From Ascoidea asiatica (taxonomy: Eukaryota; Ascomycota; Saccharomycetes; Ascoideales; Ascoideaceae), in assembly GCA_001600695.1 (NCBI GenBank), contig BCKQ01000003.1:558001-622000 (forward strand): a stretch of DNA of 64,000 bases. The letters run 5' to 3'. Each line of letters starts with the position of its first letter. The stretch's first letter is position 1. The notes beneath the pieces were generated by a model. The model ran no database searches, was not told the origin of the DNA, and worked only from the letters and a program-made list of their open reading frames with translations. The position numbers were made by a program, and so were the translations under genes. Positions 42,061 through 53,164 of this stretch are shown in pieces.

Positions 42061-45000
42061 TTATAAATCATAGAATTTGATGAATTCATTCTGGTTAACA
42101 ATAAGGATAAGTTCTCCAATTTCAATTTTGAAAGCTTCAATTCTCGTCCTAGCATTCGAATTTAATAAACTTGAATCACTTTCCATTTTAAATGATGACA
42201 CAACAGTTGAGCTTTTTTCTAAATTAATACATTCAATAGATTTTTCACCTTTAAAGTTTAACAATAATAGTAAATCACCGTTGTTAAATTTTTTCTCATC
42301 ATTAGAACTTAGTTTTTTATTTGCAGTTCTAATTGCTGTTAGTTCATTGATAGCCTTTTTGTTGTGAAAACTAGTTAATGTCAAAACATCATCCATAGTA
42401 TTGAATAATGAAATTTCTTCGTAATCATTACTACTCAGAATACCACGAAGCAAAATTTGATTTTGTTCCGGTTCAACAACTGGCTCAGTAGAAGAAAAAT
42501 CATCTGTCAAGTTGTAATTTTGAATTGTCAAGATATCCTTAATAGAGTAGCCATTTGGTAAAGAACATGGTTGAATAAATTTATCTTTCTTACAATTTTG
42601 GTCTAAGAAATATATTGAAATTTTCCACAATTGATTATTTGATAATAGCAAAACAAAATTATCTTTATCTCTTGCCACAGATATGATTTCAGTTTCATTG
42701 ATTGGCTTCTCTTCTTCTTCTTTAGAACTTTCAATTTTCTTAGGTAGTATGAAATCTTTAGAAGAAATGATCACCTCTGTAATTTTTGTTTGTTTGAAAG
42801 TAAGGTTCAAAGTATATACAACAATGCATGTACTAAAAGTTATGAAAAATTGATTTGAAGATCGATCAAAATCCAATCCTATTAAAGTACCGTCTAAGAT
42901 TTGAATATCAAAAGCAGTTTCACTCTTATTATTATTATTATTCTCATTATCATTATCAATATTTTCAATAGACTTTGAGTTATAAAAAACTTCTATATCA
43001 TTAACTAAGTTAAATTCAGCCACAGAGGTAATTTTATCATATTCCCAAATACTCAATAATTTTGAATCAATATTATAGGTTGTGAAATTATTTTTGAATG
43101 AGCCTGATAGCCAGTTAATTTTAAGTATATTATTATTTTCAATAGCATAATTTGTTACATTATTTGATAACCCTTTTAAAACAGAAGACTTATCAGTTTC
43201 ATTGAATAGAAGATTTAAATTTGGTATTGCAGAAAGAGTTTCTAAATCAAAATTTTTTAATTGAAAAGTTCCATCAGTTGATTGAGAATAAACTAAAAAT
43301 TGACTATTTTCATTATTTATTGAAATTTCAATAACATTTGAATTATTCTTTAAGTTTATTACTGAATTTTTATTAAATAATAAATTTTTATTTGAATCTA
43401 AATTTATATTCAAATCATTCAATTTTTTTGATTCAATAACTTTATTTGACTCGTTTTCAAAATTAGTATAATCTTCAGCTTCATCAATGATTGTTTCTAA
43501 ATCTGTTTCATAATCAAATTGATCATTATCAATATTATTAATTGGAAATTTGAAATTATCATTATCATTATCAAATTCTGAAGAATTTGAAGAATTAATT
43601 GTAGATCTATCATGTAATTCACTTAAAGATATCGAAGGAGCTAAACTTTGTGGTGCTTCTTTTAGAATAATTTTTTCATCTGATAAAGAATTATTCATTG
43701 GAATTGACATTGGAGAACCAATAATTTTTTGATTTATGTCTGAATTATTATTTATATTATGTGAGTTGTCTTTATTTAATTCAATTGAATCAGATTGAGA
43801 ATGATTATGAATTTCCTCAAGAGTAAAAGGCTCTTGTAATTTATGTAATTTTTCATCAAAATCTGAATCAACTGTTAAAATTGAATGTTGTTCAGCTTCT
43901 GAATAATCATAATTATCAAAAGAATTTAAATTACTATTATTTTCAATTTTGATATTTTGATTCTGATTATCCCCATTAATATTATTATCTTTATTAACTT
44001 GATTATTATTATTATTATCTAATTGATGATTTTGATTATCCTGATTTTCTTGAATGTTCTGACTTTCTTGATTATCATGATTATCTTGATTAACTTGAGT
44101 TTCTTGGTTATCTTGGTTATCTTGACTATCCTGATTATCTTGTTGATGATTTTGATTAATATTAGTATTTGTATTAATACCATTTTGAATTGCACCTGAA
44201 CCATTTTTTATTAAATAAAAAATTTCTTTCATACAATTTTGTAAGAAATTTCTTGATTGTATTAATGGAGTTAAATCAATTGTATTTAAATCATTTTTAA
44301 GTGAATCTGAATCTAGAATAAATAAATCTTTTAATAATAAATCACTTGATTTCAAATTATTCAACAGTAATTCATTATCATCATCTTCATTTTCATCATC
44401 ATCATCATCATCAACATCATCATCAGTTTCATTATCCTTATTATTACTATTATTTGATTTCATTTTTTTTTTTGATATTGAGAATTTTGATTTTTTTTTA
44501 TTATCATTTAAACCTAATTGATTAATTTGAGATATCTGAAAATTAATATCATCTTCAGAAGCCTGTAAAGATGGGTTAACTTCTTTTTTGATTTGTTTGA
44601 ATTTTATTTGATTAGAAATATCTTTTTCAGATTTCAAATTATTTTTGGAATTTGAATTTGAATTTGATTTTTTTTCATTATTGGAAAGATTTTCTTGTAA
44701 ATTATTTTTCTTATTATTGTTGTTATTATCATTTTCAATTTTATCTTTGTTTTCATTATCGTTTTCGTTATCATTACTATTATTTTCTTTTTGATTAAGA
44801 GACTGATTATTACTGTTATTATTAATATGATTAAGAATTCCATTCCTATTTCCATTTTCATTTGAAGTTTCATTTTCATTATCAAGATCAACATCAATAT
44901 CATTATAATGATCAATATTATTATCAATTGAAGAAGAAGGAGAATGACCATGTAAAAAATCATGTATAAATTTATCATTTTCAGAATTATCAATATTATT

Positions 45001-45369
45001 AATATTATCTAAATTATCTAAAGAATTAATACTTTTTAACTCTCTTAAATTATCATCATCATCAATATCTAAAGTTAATTCTTTATTTAATTCTAATTTT
45101 TCAATTCTTTTCCTGAAAGTACTATTTTCAGATTTTAAATTATTTATAATACTAATCAATGATAAATTTTCTTTTTTTAAATCATTTATATTATTAATTA
45201 ATTTATTATTTAAAAAAATTAAAGAAGATTTTATACCTTCTAATTTTGAAATTTTAAATTTCATTTCAGATTTTTCTAAAGAATTTATTATCTTAAATTT
45301 TTCAATTTGAGTGAATTCATTTTGTAAATAATTCATTACACCAGGTAAGGTGTAATTTGGAGTATTCAT
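42061..45369 (-). CDS. FAR8: Striatin (STRIPAK/Far complex scaffold, Far8-like)
   Basis: The 1,102-residue protein starts with the striatin signature: YTLPGVMNYLQNEFTQIEKF at residues 6-25, then KSEMKFKISKLEGIKSSL and a coiled coil to about residue 110. Striatins scaffold the STRIPAK phosphatase-kinase complex (Far complex in budding yeast), which acts in mating arrest, TORC2 signalling and, in filamentous fungi, fusion and development. Residues 110-640 are a long acidic Asn/Gln/Asp-rich linker. The C-terminal 400 residues contain beta-rich segments consistent with the WD40 propeller (for example YSQSTDGTFQLKNFDLETL, GTLIGLDFDRSSNQFFITF), though the repeats are worn. S. cerevisiae Far8 is 523 residues; the linker explains most of the excess. 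Confidence 0.8.
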   Translation of the reverse strand: MNTPNYTLPGVMNYLQNEFTQIEKFKIINSLEKSEMKFKISKLEGIKSSLIFLNNKLINNINDLKKENLSLISIINNLKSENSTFRKRIEKLELNKELTLDIDDDDNLRELKSINSLDNLDNINNIDNSENDKFIHDFLHGHSPSSSIDNNIDHYNDIDVDLDNENETSNENGNRNGILNHINNNSNNQSLNQKENNSNDNENDNENKDKIENDNNNNNKKNNLQENLSNNEKKSNSNSNSKNNLKSEKDISNQIKFKQIKKEVNPSLQASEDDINFQISQINQLGLNDNKKKSKFSISKKKMKSNNSNNKDNETDDDVDDDDDDENEDDDNELLLNNLKSSDLLLKDLFILDSDSLKNDLNTIDLTPLIQSRNFLQNCMKEIFYLIKNGSGAIQNGINTNTNINQNHQQDNQDSQDNQDNQETQVNQDNHDNQESQNIQENQDNQNHQLDNNNNNQVNKDNNINGDNQNQNIKIENNSNLNSFDNYDYSEAEQHSILTVDSDFDEKLHKLQEPFTLEEIHNHSQSDSIELNKDNSHNINNNSDINQKIIGSPMSIPMNNSLSDEKIILKEAPQSLAPSISLSELHDRSTINSSNSSEFDNDNDNFKFPINNIDNDQFDYETDLETIIDEAEDYTNFENESNKVIESKKLNDLNINLDSNKNLLFNKNSVINLKNNSNVIEISINNENSQFLVYSQSTDGTFQLKNFDLETLSAIPNLNLLFNETDKSSVLKGLSNNVTNYAIENNNILKINWLSGSFKNNFTTYNIDSKLLSIWEYDKITSVAEFNLVNDIEVFYNSKSIENIDNDNENNNNNKSETAFDIQILDGTLIGLDFDRSSNQFFITFSTCIVVYTLNLTFKQTKITEVIISSKDFILPKKIESSKEEEEKPINETEIISVARDKDNFVLLLSNNQLWKISIYFLDQNCKKDKFIQPCSLPNGYSIKDILTIQNYNLTDDFSSTEPVVEPEQNQILLRGILSSNDYEEISLFNTMDDVLTLTSFHNKKAINELTAIRTANKKLSSNDEKKFNNGDLLLLLNFKGEKSIECINLEKSSTVVSSFKMESDSSLLNSNARTRIEAFKIEIGELILIVNQNEFIKFYDL

Positions 45370-46305
45370 TTTTGAAATATTTGATTGATAATAATTTTTT
45401 ATTTATTGTTCCCTTTTGTTATAAGTTTTTTTTTTTTTCTTCCTTCTATCTATCAACTACTTCTTTTAAGGTCTTTATTAGGGTCTTTTAATATTTTTAA
45501 ATCTTCTTAAATCTTTTGACCTCCTAATCGTTTGACCCCCTTTTAATATTATCTTTCTTTTAATTGATTATTTCTTTAAATAATTTAAAATCAGAAAGTA
45601 GTCTAGAGATAAAACTTATAAATTTGTATGTTGATTTGAGATTGAATTGAGTCTGGTTAATTAAATCTGGATCCTATTTTGATGCGTGCTGTTTCTGGTC
45701 GTTATTTGTTGTTAACACCTATTTTCAAATCGATCACTTAAACAAAGTCATAATCAAGCGTTAAGTAGGTCAAATGGGCACCGCACCGCTGGCTCTAGAA
45801 TAAGACGCTGACCGAGGTGTGATCACGTACACTGACGTGTTGTCAAAATACCAAATACCACTTTTGTGGATTCAATAACAAAATCCGGTAACCTGGATTC
45901 AATGTACTGTAACGCTTTATGATGTATTTAATAAAATTACCACATTTGTGGGTTTACTTTATAAGTACCGTCCCGGTGGTTTTTTGACTTCTTTTCTTTT
46001 ATTGCTTTCAATATTACCGTGGGTTTAGCAAACTCAGACAGTGAGTGCAGTGTATCTTCTGTGTAGATCGATCCGATACAGCTCAAGTGAGATTATCTTC
46101 CAGGAACTCAGGAACAATTTGGTGATACACACCCTCAACCTAAAGCACTTACTACGCTAGCAATTGAATCAAAAAGAATCAATATATAAAGTGATTTCAA
46201 ATAAATAATTTTAATAACAGGAGAAACTGAATTTATCTTATCTCTTTTCATATCATCACACAGACTGCTGTATTTATATATATATATTACATAATAAAAC
46301 TAAGA
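45370..46305. promoter_or_regulatory. Divergent promoter region, striatin / UBC7
   Basis: About 940 bases. A G+C-richer block spans about 45680-46150. It contains two near-identical palindromes, CCACTTTTGTGG (45858-45869) and CCACATTTGTGG (45940-45951), each preceded by TA, about 82 bases apart. GTGATCACGTACACTGACGTG near 45820-45840 is a further partial palindrome. A/T-rich leaders flank it. Confidence 0.55.
45858..45951. promoter_or_regulatory. Pair of CCAC-N4-GTGG palindromes
   Basis: CCACTTTTGTGG at 45858-45869 and CCACATTTGTGG at 45940-45951 differ at one of the four central bases and share the flank TA before and a purine after. The symmetry and the pairing inside a promoter block suggest sites for a dimeric regulator. 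I cannot name the factor. Confidence 0.5.
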
Positions 46306-46918
46306 ATGCCTCCTCGATCAACTGCTCAAAGACGTCTATTGAAGGAATATCAACAGTTATCAAGAGACCCTCCAGAAGGAATCATAGCAGGTCCTGCAAA
46401 TGAAGAGTATGTTTTTATTTTCAAATATTTTCAAATCAATAATAACCTGATATTCTCATACTAACAATAATTATAATTTTTTCCAATTTTACTTATTTAT
46501 TTTTATAAATTACAGTAATTTATTTGTTTGGGATTGCTTACTTGAAGGTCCACCTGATACTCCATATGAAAATGGTGTATTTGAAGCTTCTTTAACATTC
46601 CCAAGAGATTATCCATTAGCCCCACCAACTTTGAAATTCCATCCTCCTATTTTACATCCAAATATTTATAAAGATGGTACTGTTTGTATTTCAATTTTAC
46701 ATCCACCTGGTGATGATCCACATCAATATGAAAGAGCTGAAGAAAGATGGTCTCCTGTACAAAGTGTTGAAAAAATTTTATTAAGTGTAATTAGTATGTT
46801 AGCTGAACCAAATCCAGAATCTGGTGCAAATATTGATGCTTGTAAATTATGGAGAGATAATAGAAAAGAATTTGAAAGAATTGTTAAACTAGATGTTAAA
46901 AGATCTTTAGATTTGTAG
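46306..46918 (+). CDS. UBC7: Ubiquitin-conjugating enzyme E2 (Ubc7), one intron
   Basis: Two exons, 46306-46406 and 46516-46918, encode 167 residues. The intron starts with GTATGT at 46407, has the branch sequence TACTAAC at 46459-46465 and ends in ACAG at 46515; splicing joins GAA GA|T AAT. The protein begins [18 protein letters not shown] and matches Ubc7: active-site Cys at C91 in DGTVCISIL, followed by the Ubc7-type insertion [19 protein letters not shown]. Ubc7 is the cytosolic E2 recruited to the ER by Cue1 for ER-associated degradation with the ligases Hrd1 and Doa10. S. cerevisiae Ubc7 has 165 residues with Cys89. It is the only clear intron-bearing gene in the window. Confidence 0.95.
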
Positions 46919-46984
46919 TAATTATCTAAATAAATATAAAATTAAAAAATATACAAAAATTATAAAATAATACTTATTATATTA

Positions 46985-49900
46985 TTATTTTTTCCCAGAC
47001 TTTCCTGCATAAAATACTATTAAATAAACCAAACTTCCAATAAATTTAAAAAATGATGTGAAAAAAATTAACCATAATATAACCGTTAAAAAAATTTTAG
47101 AATTATTAGATTGAATACTTTCATGTGTTGCTCTTTTTAAAATTTCAAAAAATCTCTTTTTTTTATCACTTGCAGTTACCGTATCAATACCACCTGAATT
47201 TAAAACTAATGCAATTATTATAAAATTTGTAAAAATCCATGATAAAACAACAACTGTTCTAACTAAAGCATAATCATATTTTTTTTTATCTGATTTTGAA
47301 ACTTGACTTTTAATTATTGGTTCAGGAACTGCAATTATACCTGCTTGTTTTTTATATGATATATTAACTTCTTCTTCTGTTAATGGCATATAAAACTCAA
47401 ATACACCTTGTTTATTAACTTTAACAACTCCTAAATCTGGTTTTGAACCATCATCACCTTTTGTACCCCAAGAAACATCATGTAAATTACAAAATGCATA
47501 AATATTTAAAACATTTGCATATGATGGACTTAATAAAAGATATTGAAAAAATGATGTAAACATATGCCATGGCTCAAAATATAAAAAACTTGAAATAAAA
47601 TAAACCGCATATGTTGAACCTGTTGATACTAATAAATCCCTTGTTGAAGTATTTGAAAGAAAATCTCCAAATGTTATTGATCCATTTTCTTCTTTTAAAG
47701 ATTGAACAGCTTTTACACTTAAAAAAATTGCTGCAAATAACATATAAACCATTAAAATAGCATAAAATATAAAAATTGTTTTATATAATTTTGGTGTACC
47801 TTTTGGTGTATTACCAAAAGAACAAACAAAAACTGCACCTGTTGAAGCACCATAAAGCCATAAAAAAATTAATGCAAATGCTTTTCCAGGTTTAAAATCA
47901 ACATCAGGATCTGCTAATGCTGTAGTTAAAATATCAAAAACTAAAAAATAACAACCAATTGAAAACCAAGATAAAAGTAAATTAATAAAATTATAAAAAA
48001 ATTGAATAGAAAATAAAATTTTTCTTTTTATAGAATGACCAGATTTAAAAATTCTAAAAAAATGAAATAATGAATAAACCGAAGCAAAAAAAGAACCATT
48101 TAACCATCGCCTTCTTTGAGCTATAAATTCAGGTATTTGAGTTGGTACATCAGTTTTTGCAGTTGCACTTTTAACATATCTTAAAACCCAATTACAATCT
48201 TTTTTACTAACAACTTCAAAACATAAAAGTCTATCTTCAGCTAAATACATATTTTTAATAAAAATTTGAGATTTTTTATCTTCAGTTTCTAAAGTATCTA
48301 AATTTTCACCTTTAAAATATTCTGCTAATGGACCTTGATCAATTGCATTATTTTTAACAGCTTGATATCTATAAGCACTAAAAGCACCAGGTAAGACAGA
48401 AATAAAACCAAAAACAGATTCTAAAGGTTTATCTAAAATATTTGAAATTTTATATTCAAAATTTTGAGCTGCAACTAATGGATTTATTAAATTTTTTGAT
48501 TTAGGACCTAATAAACATTGAATTTCACCACAAGCTCCACCAACTCTTGGTTCATAATGAAAAGATTTCCAAAGTTCATAAATTGATTTATCTGAAGGTT
48601 CAGTACCAGCATCTAATAATACAACAACTTCAGGTTCTAAAATTGGACAAAAAGCTTGAAAACACCATCTATGAGAATTAATTTTTTTTTGATTATTTTC
48701 TTTTAAGCAAAATAAAAATTGAATTGGAATTGCTTTTTGATTATCAAAATGAACAATATTATCTTTAACAGAAGAAATATTAACTAAAGAAGTATATTCA
48801 TAAATATGAGCAATAACATCTTTATCATTAACTCTACTTTTTGCGAAACCTTCTTGATAACAACCTAAAGTTGCTAATAAAGCTTGAGATCTTTTATTAA
48901 TTTTTGATCTACCATCAGAAATTATTGATACAACAATTTTTTTCCAAGGTTCATTACCCCAAACATTTTTATCACCTTTATTACAAATATATTTAATATT
49001 TTTCATTATACCTCTTAAAGTTCTTGCTAATAAATGATCTTCTTCATTATACATTGTTACTACAATTAATAATTCTGTACTTCTTGGAGGATTAAAAAAA
49101 GATTGTCTTAAAGAAAATTTATTTTTAATAAAATCTTTTGGATCAGAAGTTATTGCAGAATATCTAAGATATTTAAATTCTCTTTCTTCATGAATTTCTT
49201 TATAATTTTTTAATAAATCTGAAGGAACTGGACAATCTAAAACAAAATTACCTAAAAAAGTACTAATTTTTGTTGATTTTGACTTAAATTTTTCACTATC
49301 ATCATCATTTAAAGTATCATTTATAGTATCATCATTAGAATTATCATTATCATCATAATCATTTGAATTGTTATGAATAATAGGATTAATTTCATAAGAT
49401 TCACCACTTATTGGAATTGGTTGAAAATCTGGATCATCATCAATATCATCAAGATTATTCATGTTATTTAAATCATTCATATTATTATTCATATTATTGT
49501 TATTGTTATAGTTTTGATTATTACTATAAAAGAAATTATTATAAAATCCATCAGTTTCTTGACTTAATAATTTTGGAGGTACAGCTGGTGGAATTTGATT
49601 ATTTTGATTAAATGAACCGCCAGTTATGTTATAATTACTACTTGATATATCAAATGAATTCAAAGAATCATTATCATAAGTATTTTTAGAATTCAATGGA
49701 TTCATTGGATTCAGTTGTTGTTGTTGTTGATTATATTGACTATATTGATTAAATGGAGTGAATTGATTATTTTGAATAGGTTGATTTGATTGAATATCAA
49801 AAGGTGATTGTGATTGATTAAGCGCTGGAGGATCATATAAGTTTGAACTATTTGAATTATTATTTAAATCATTATCATTTAAATGGAAAAATTTATTATT

Positions 49901-50074
49901 TTCAACAGAATCTATGTCATTTGGATAAAAATCCATTTCAACGTCATTGTGAGAAGATGTTCGCTGATGAGAAGTGGAAGGAAGATTGATTTCATTGGCA
50001 CTACTGCTGTTGTTGGTGTTATTGGCGTTGGCGCTGCTGCTGCTGAAGTTGTTGTTCACGGGTTCGTAGCTCAT
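46985..50074 (-). CDS. Chitin synthase (class I/II type)
   Basis: The 1,029-residue membrane enzyme polymerises UDP-GlcNAc into chitin. An Asn/Gln-rich N-terminus (about 270 residues) is followed by the CHS1N region (FVLDCPVPSDLL, REFKYLRYSAITSDP), then the glycosyltransferase-2 core with LLIVVTMYNEED, LLDAGTEPS, SVLPGAFSAYRYQA, the catalytic LAEDRLLCFE (about 613) and QRRRWLNGSFFA (about 655). About seven membrane helices follow between residues 680 and 1025, with the SWGTKGDDG motif between them. Length and motif set fit the S. cerevisiae Chs1/Chs2 group rather than Chs3; I cannot separate class I (repair) from class II (primary septum) by eye. It is convergent with UBC7, only 66 bases apart. 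Confidence 0.94.
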   Translation of the reverse strand: MSYEPVNNNFSSSSANANNTNNSSSANEINLPSTSHQRTSSHNDVEMDFYPNDIDSVENNKFFHLNDNDLNNNSNSSNLYDPPALNQSQSPFDIQSNQPIQNNQFTPFNQYSQYNQQQQQLNPMNPLNSKNTYDNDSLNSFDISSSNYNITGGSFNQNNQIPPAVPPKLLSQETDGFYNNFFYSNNQNYNNNNNMNNNMNDLNNMNNLDDIDDDPDFQPIPISGESYEINPIIHNNSNDYDDNDNSNDDTINDTLNDDDSEKFKSKSTKISTFLGNFVLDCPVPSDLLKNYKEIHEEREFKYLRYSAITSDPKDFIKNKFSLRQSFFNPPRSTELLIVVTMYNEEDHLLARTLRGIMKNIKYICNKGDKNVWGNEPWKKIVVSIISDGRSKINKRSQALLATLGCYQEGFAKSRVNDKDVIAHIYEYTSLVNISSVKDNIVHFDNQKAIPIQFLFCLKENNQKKINSHRWCFQAFCPILEPEVVVLLDAGTEPSDKSIYELWKSFHYEPRVGGACGEIQCLLGPKSKNLINPLVAAQNFEYKISNILDKPLESVFGFISVLPGAFSAYRYQAVKNNAIDQGPLAEYFKGENLDTLETEDKKSQIFIKNMYLAEDRLLCFEVVSKKDCNWVLRYVKSATAKTDVPTQIPEFIAQRRRWLNGSFFASVYSLFHFFRIFKSGHSIKRKILFSIQFFYNFINLLLSWFSIGCYFLVFDILTTALADPDVDFKPGKAFALIFLWLYGASTGAVFVCSFGNTPKGTPKLYKTIFIFYAILMVYMLFAAIFLSVKAVQSLKEENGSITFGDFLSNTSTRDLLVSTGSTYAVYFISSFLYFEPWHMFTSFFQYLLLSPSYANVLNIYAFCNLHDVSWGTKGDDGSKPDLGVVKVNKQGVFEFYMPLTEEEVNISYKKQAGIIAVPEPIIKSQVSKSDKKKYDYALVRTVVVLSWIFTNFIIIALVLNSGGIDTVTASDKKKRFFEILKRATHESIQSNNSKIFLTVILWLIFFTSFFKFIGSLVYLIVFYAGKSGKK

Positions 50075-53000
50075 TTTAAAGGATTTATGAAAATGTTTCT
50101 ATTTCTGTCTTTATTGTCTATTGTCTATTGTCTACTTTCTATTTCTATTGCTGATTTTCTTAATAATTGTCTGTTGTTTAAACGATTGTCTTTTGCTTAA
50201 ATGATATAAATGATTTGAGTAATCTCAGTGATGTGAGTGAAAAAAAGTGATAAATAAAATAAATATTTGAAAGGAGATATGTATATATTTGAGTACTTTG
50301 AGAAAAAGACTATTCTTGAATCATTTCATAAAATTGATGATAAGGGTTTACTAAATTTATTTTTTGGCTGAAATATATTTAGGAAAAACTATTATATTGA
50401 TAAAATTTATAGCCTTTAAATTATTAAACTATGCCCAGAAATCTCAGTTCTTGAATGATCTAAAATTGTATGTATATTTTGTTATGAATAAGCTATCAGA
50501 AATCTCAGCCAATGCTAATGGTAATGTCATGAATCAACGAATTATTATTTGAAATAAAGACTATTATTATTATTACTATTATTGTTTGTTGTATTGTATA
50601 TTTACCACTTGAAACTTCCAACCTTAACGTTATTTCAGTGCTAACTTTACCATAGAAAGGGTAGAAAAAAGGGCTGTCTCGATTTAGAATCATGGCTTTG
50701 CCATTCACTGTAAATAGACTGAATTACATAGAGTAAATAGATTGTAGACAATTATAAGAAATACCCTAAATAAATGCAATATTTAAAAACAATAAATTTT
50801 TTATTTTTATCTATAAAGCACGTGCCATTAGTATAAATTTAAAACTTTATAGAGTATATTGACGAGCCATGTTTTCTTCAGTAGATGTAACTATTCCGTT
50901 ACTTTGAAATTCAATACAACTCTTGAAGACTATTTTAAGCTCGCCACACAACAACGAGTAAGGGTTACGGACTGAGCCACTGACTTCTATTTTTTCACTT
51001 TATTTCCTCCAAGAAAAAGGACCCAGGTCAGGTGATATTCCGGCGCGTTTCTCGGTCCGATGCACTTTGGAGACAGTACGCATTATGCGTTACATGTGTG
51101 TTTTTAGGTCCCGCTCAGTTACGACTTAAACGAGAGCTGTTCAGAATGAATTGGCCCAAACGCTTTCAGTCTAGCTCAACCTTGTCCTAGATCTAGCATG
51201 AGCCACACAAGGATGCGTTACTGTTTGCAACTTAACAAACTTACTCTCGTGGCTACACCCGTCCGAATTCGGAAACACAAACTTTACTGATTTTTTTATT
51301 TTAATCTGTTTCTGAGAAATATTCTATAAATTTTCAGATAAATTGGTTTTAATGATATTCAATAACCAACTATTTTTACAACTGAATTATTTTGAAGAAT
51401 GAAATTTTCTCTGAAACGAAATTATTGTAATGTTTAATTTAGAATCCTTACATTTCATTAAGATTTAATCTATAAAATTCTTTGTTTTTTTTGAAATCAT
51501 TTCATTTTTTGAGATTTCAAATACATTTCATCTCATTTCAAACTTATTAAAAAATAATTCGACTAATTTTATAAGATTTCAGTCAAAAAAATCTTTTTTC
51601 AAAATCAATTGTGAAAAAAGAACATAATTTGGACTCAATTTCGCTAGGTTTGATTTGTTACTTCAATCTTTGATCTTTGATCTAGAACTACGTTTTATTA
51701 CACATTTTTCACAGGTATCATAATTTCAAAGAAATCTCAATTACATAATATCCTCGTAAGATACGAATTATTCTCTCCTTTTAATTCTTTAACCTTTCGC
51801 CTTTTGTCCTTCCCTTTTTTTTGTGTTTTTATTCTTCATTACATAAGCAATATTTTTCGATTCTTCCAGCATTCTCTTTTCGGTTTCAGTTTGTTCCACT
51901 TTCATTCACTAACTTTCAAGTTATTTCTAAATTTTAACTTTTAGAATCTTTAATTTAAATCAAATTTTATACCATCCTATTTATTAAACAATTATTCATT
52001 TATTTGGTTTATAAATAAATGATCCTTTGATCAAAGATAATCAGGAAATTTCAGATCAATTTCAGATATTCATATTCACAAAAAAGTTCAAGTTTGGTTA
52101 AAAAAAGTTAAAAAACACTTTGAAAAGTTAAATATTTTTGAGTTCTTTAAGCTCTTTAGGCACCACAGCAATACAGATACTCAAAATATATCTAAGATTC
52201 AATTCTTAATCTTATATATAATTATTTATATACAAATTTTATTCAATTGTGTGTTGTTTCATTTTATGATTCAGATCCTTTTTTTTTTTAATTTGAAGTC
52301 AAATTCACTATTTTGTACTATATTTTATTATATTACACTAAAATTTATTATATTTAGTTAATTTTTATAAAAATTATATAATAATTAGAAATATCTAATA
52401 ATATTTAATTATATCGTACTAAACTTTTCAATTTTTTGAAACTTTAATACTTAATCCTTTAAATAATATTTAAAAACTAATTAAAATAGAGCTTATTCTG
52501 CATGCAATTATATTTTTTTAAAGGGATTAAAAATTATATACCTTTAAATAATATTATTATTTTTCATTAAATTTTTATTCCCAATCTTATTTCTAATTTT
52601 ATTTTTATTATGTACATTTCAATAATCATTTCATTGTCATCGTAAACTTATGAAATTTTTTTGAATTTTCTAAACTCTTTAATCTATATTCTTTAATTGA
52701 ACAAAAAAAGAAAAAAAAAAAAATTTAAAAAATTTGAATTGTTTTTAAAAAACTTTGAAATTACACACAAAATATTTTCAAAATAAAATAAACTAATTCT
52801 TTTCAATTGAATTGAATAAAATTAAATCGAATGAAATTGAATTCAATTGATTTTTATTGACTTAAACTCAATTGAAATTAGAATAATGTGAAATTTTATA
52901 TCTTATTACGCTCAATGTTAAATTTTTACTTAACTAAATAAATTTCATTTAAATAACTCAACTTTCCCTTTTTTTTTAAACATTTATTTCAAGATTAAAT

Positions 53001-53164
53001 AAAATTATATTTTATTTTATATATTATATATTTCATCCTATATTTTATATCATACTCTATTTTATATTTCATATTATATTTCATATTATATTTCATATTA
53101 TATTTCATTTTATATTTATTTACTTTTTTAAAATTGAAATTAAAATTTAAAATAAGGTTTAAAG
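50075..53164. promoter_or_regulatory. Divergent 3.1 kb intergenic region
   Basis: It lies between the chitin synthase start (leftward) and the secreted-protein start (rightward). A G+C-richer island at about 50930-51270 contains CCGGCGCG and the word ATGCGTTAC twice (about 51083 and 51212). From about 51280 to 53164 the sequence is strongly A/T-rich and pyrimidine-biased on the forward strand, like a long leader of the secreted-protein gene. A 12-base tandem repeat lies at about 53050-53118. Small open frames here are not protein-like. Confidence 0.45.
53050..53118 (+). repeat. Tandem repeat, 12-base unit TTTCATATTATA
   Basis: About five imperfect copies of TTTCATATTATA end 46 bases before the ATG of the secreted-protein gene, placing the repeat in its leader or core promoter. 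The unit contains TATTATA, so it could affect transcription initiation. Confidence 0.8.

Noticed and set aside
44000..44170. TTGATTATC repeats as a tandem regulatory array
   Set aside because: They code for the Asn/Gln/Asp linker of the striatin on the reverse strand.
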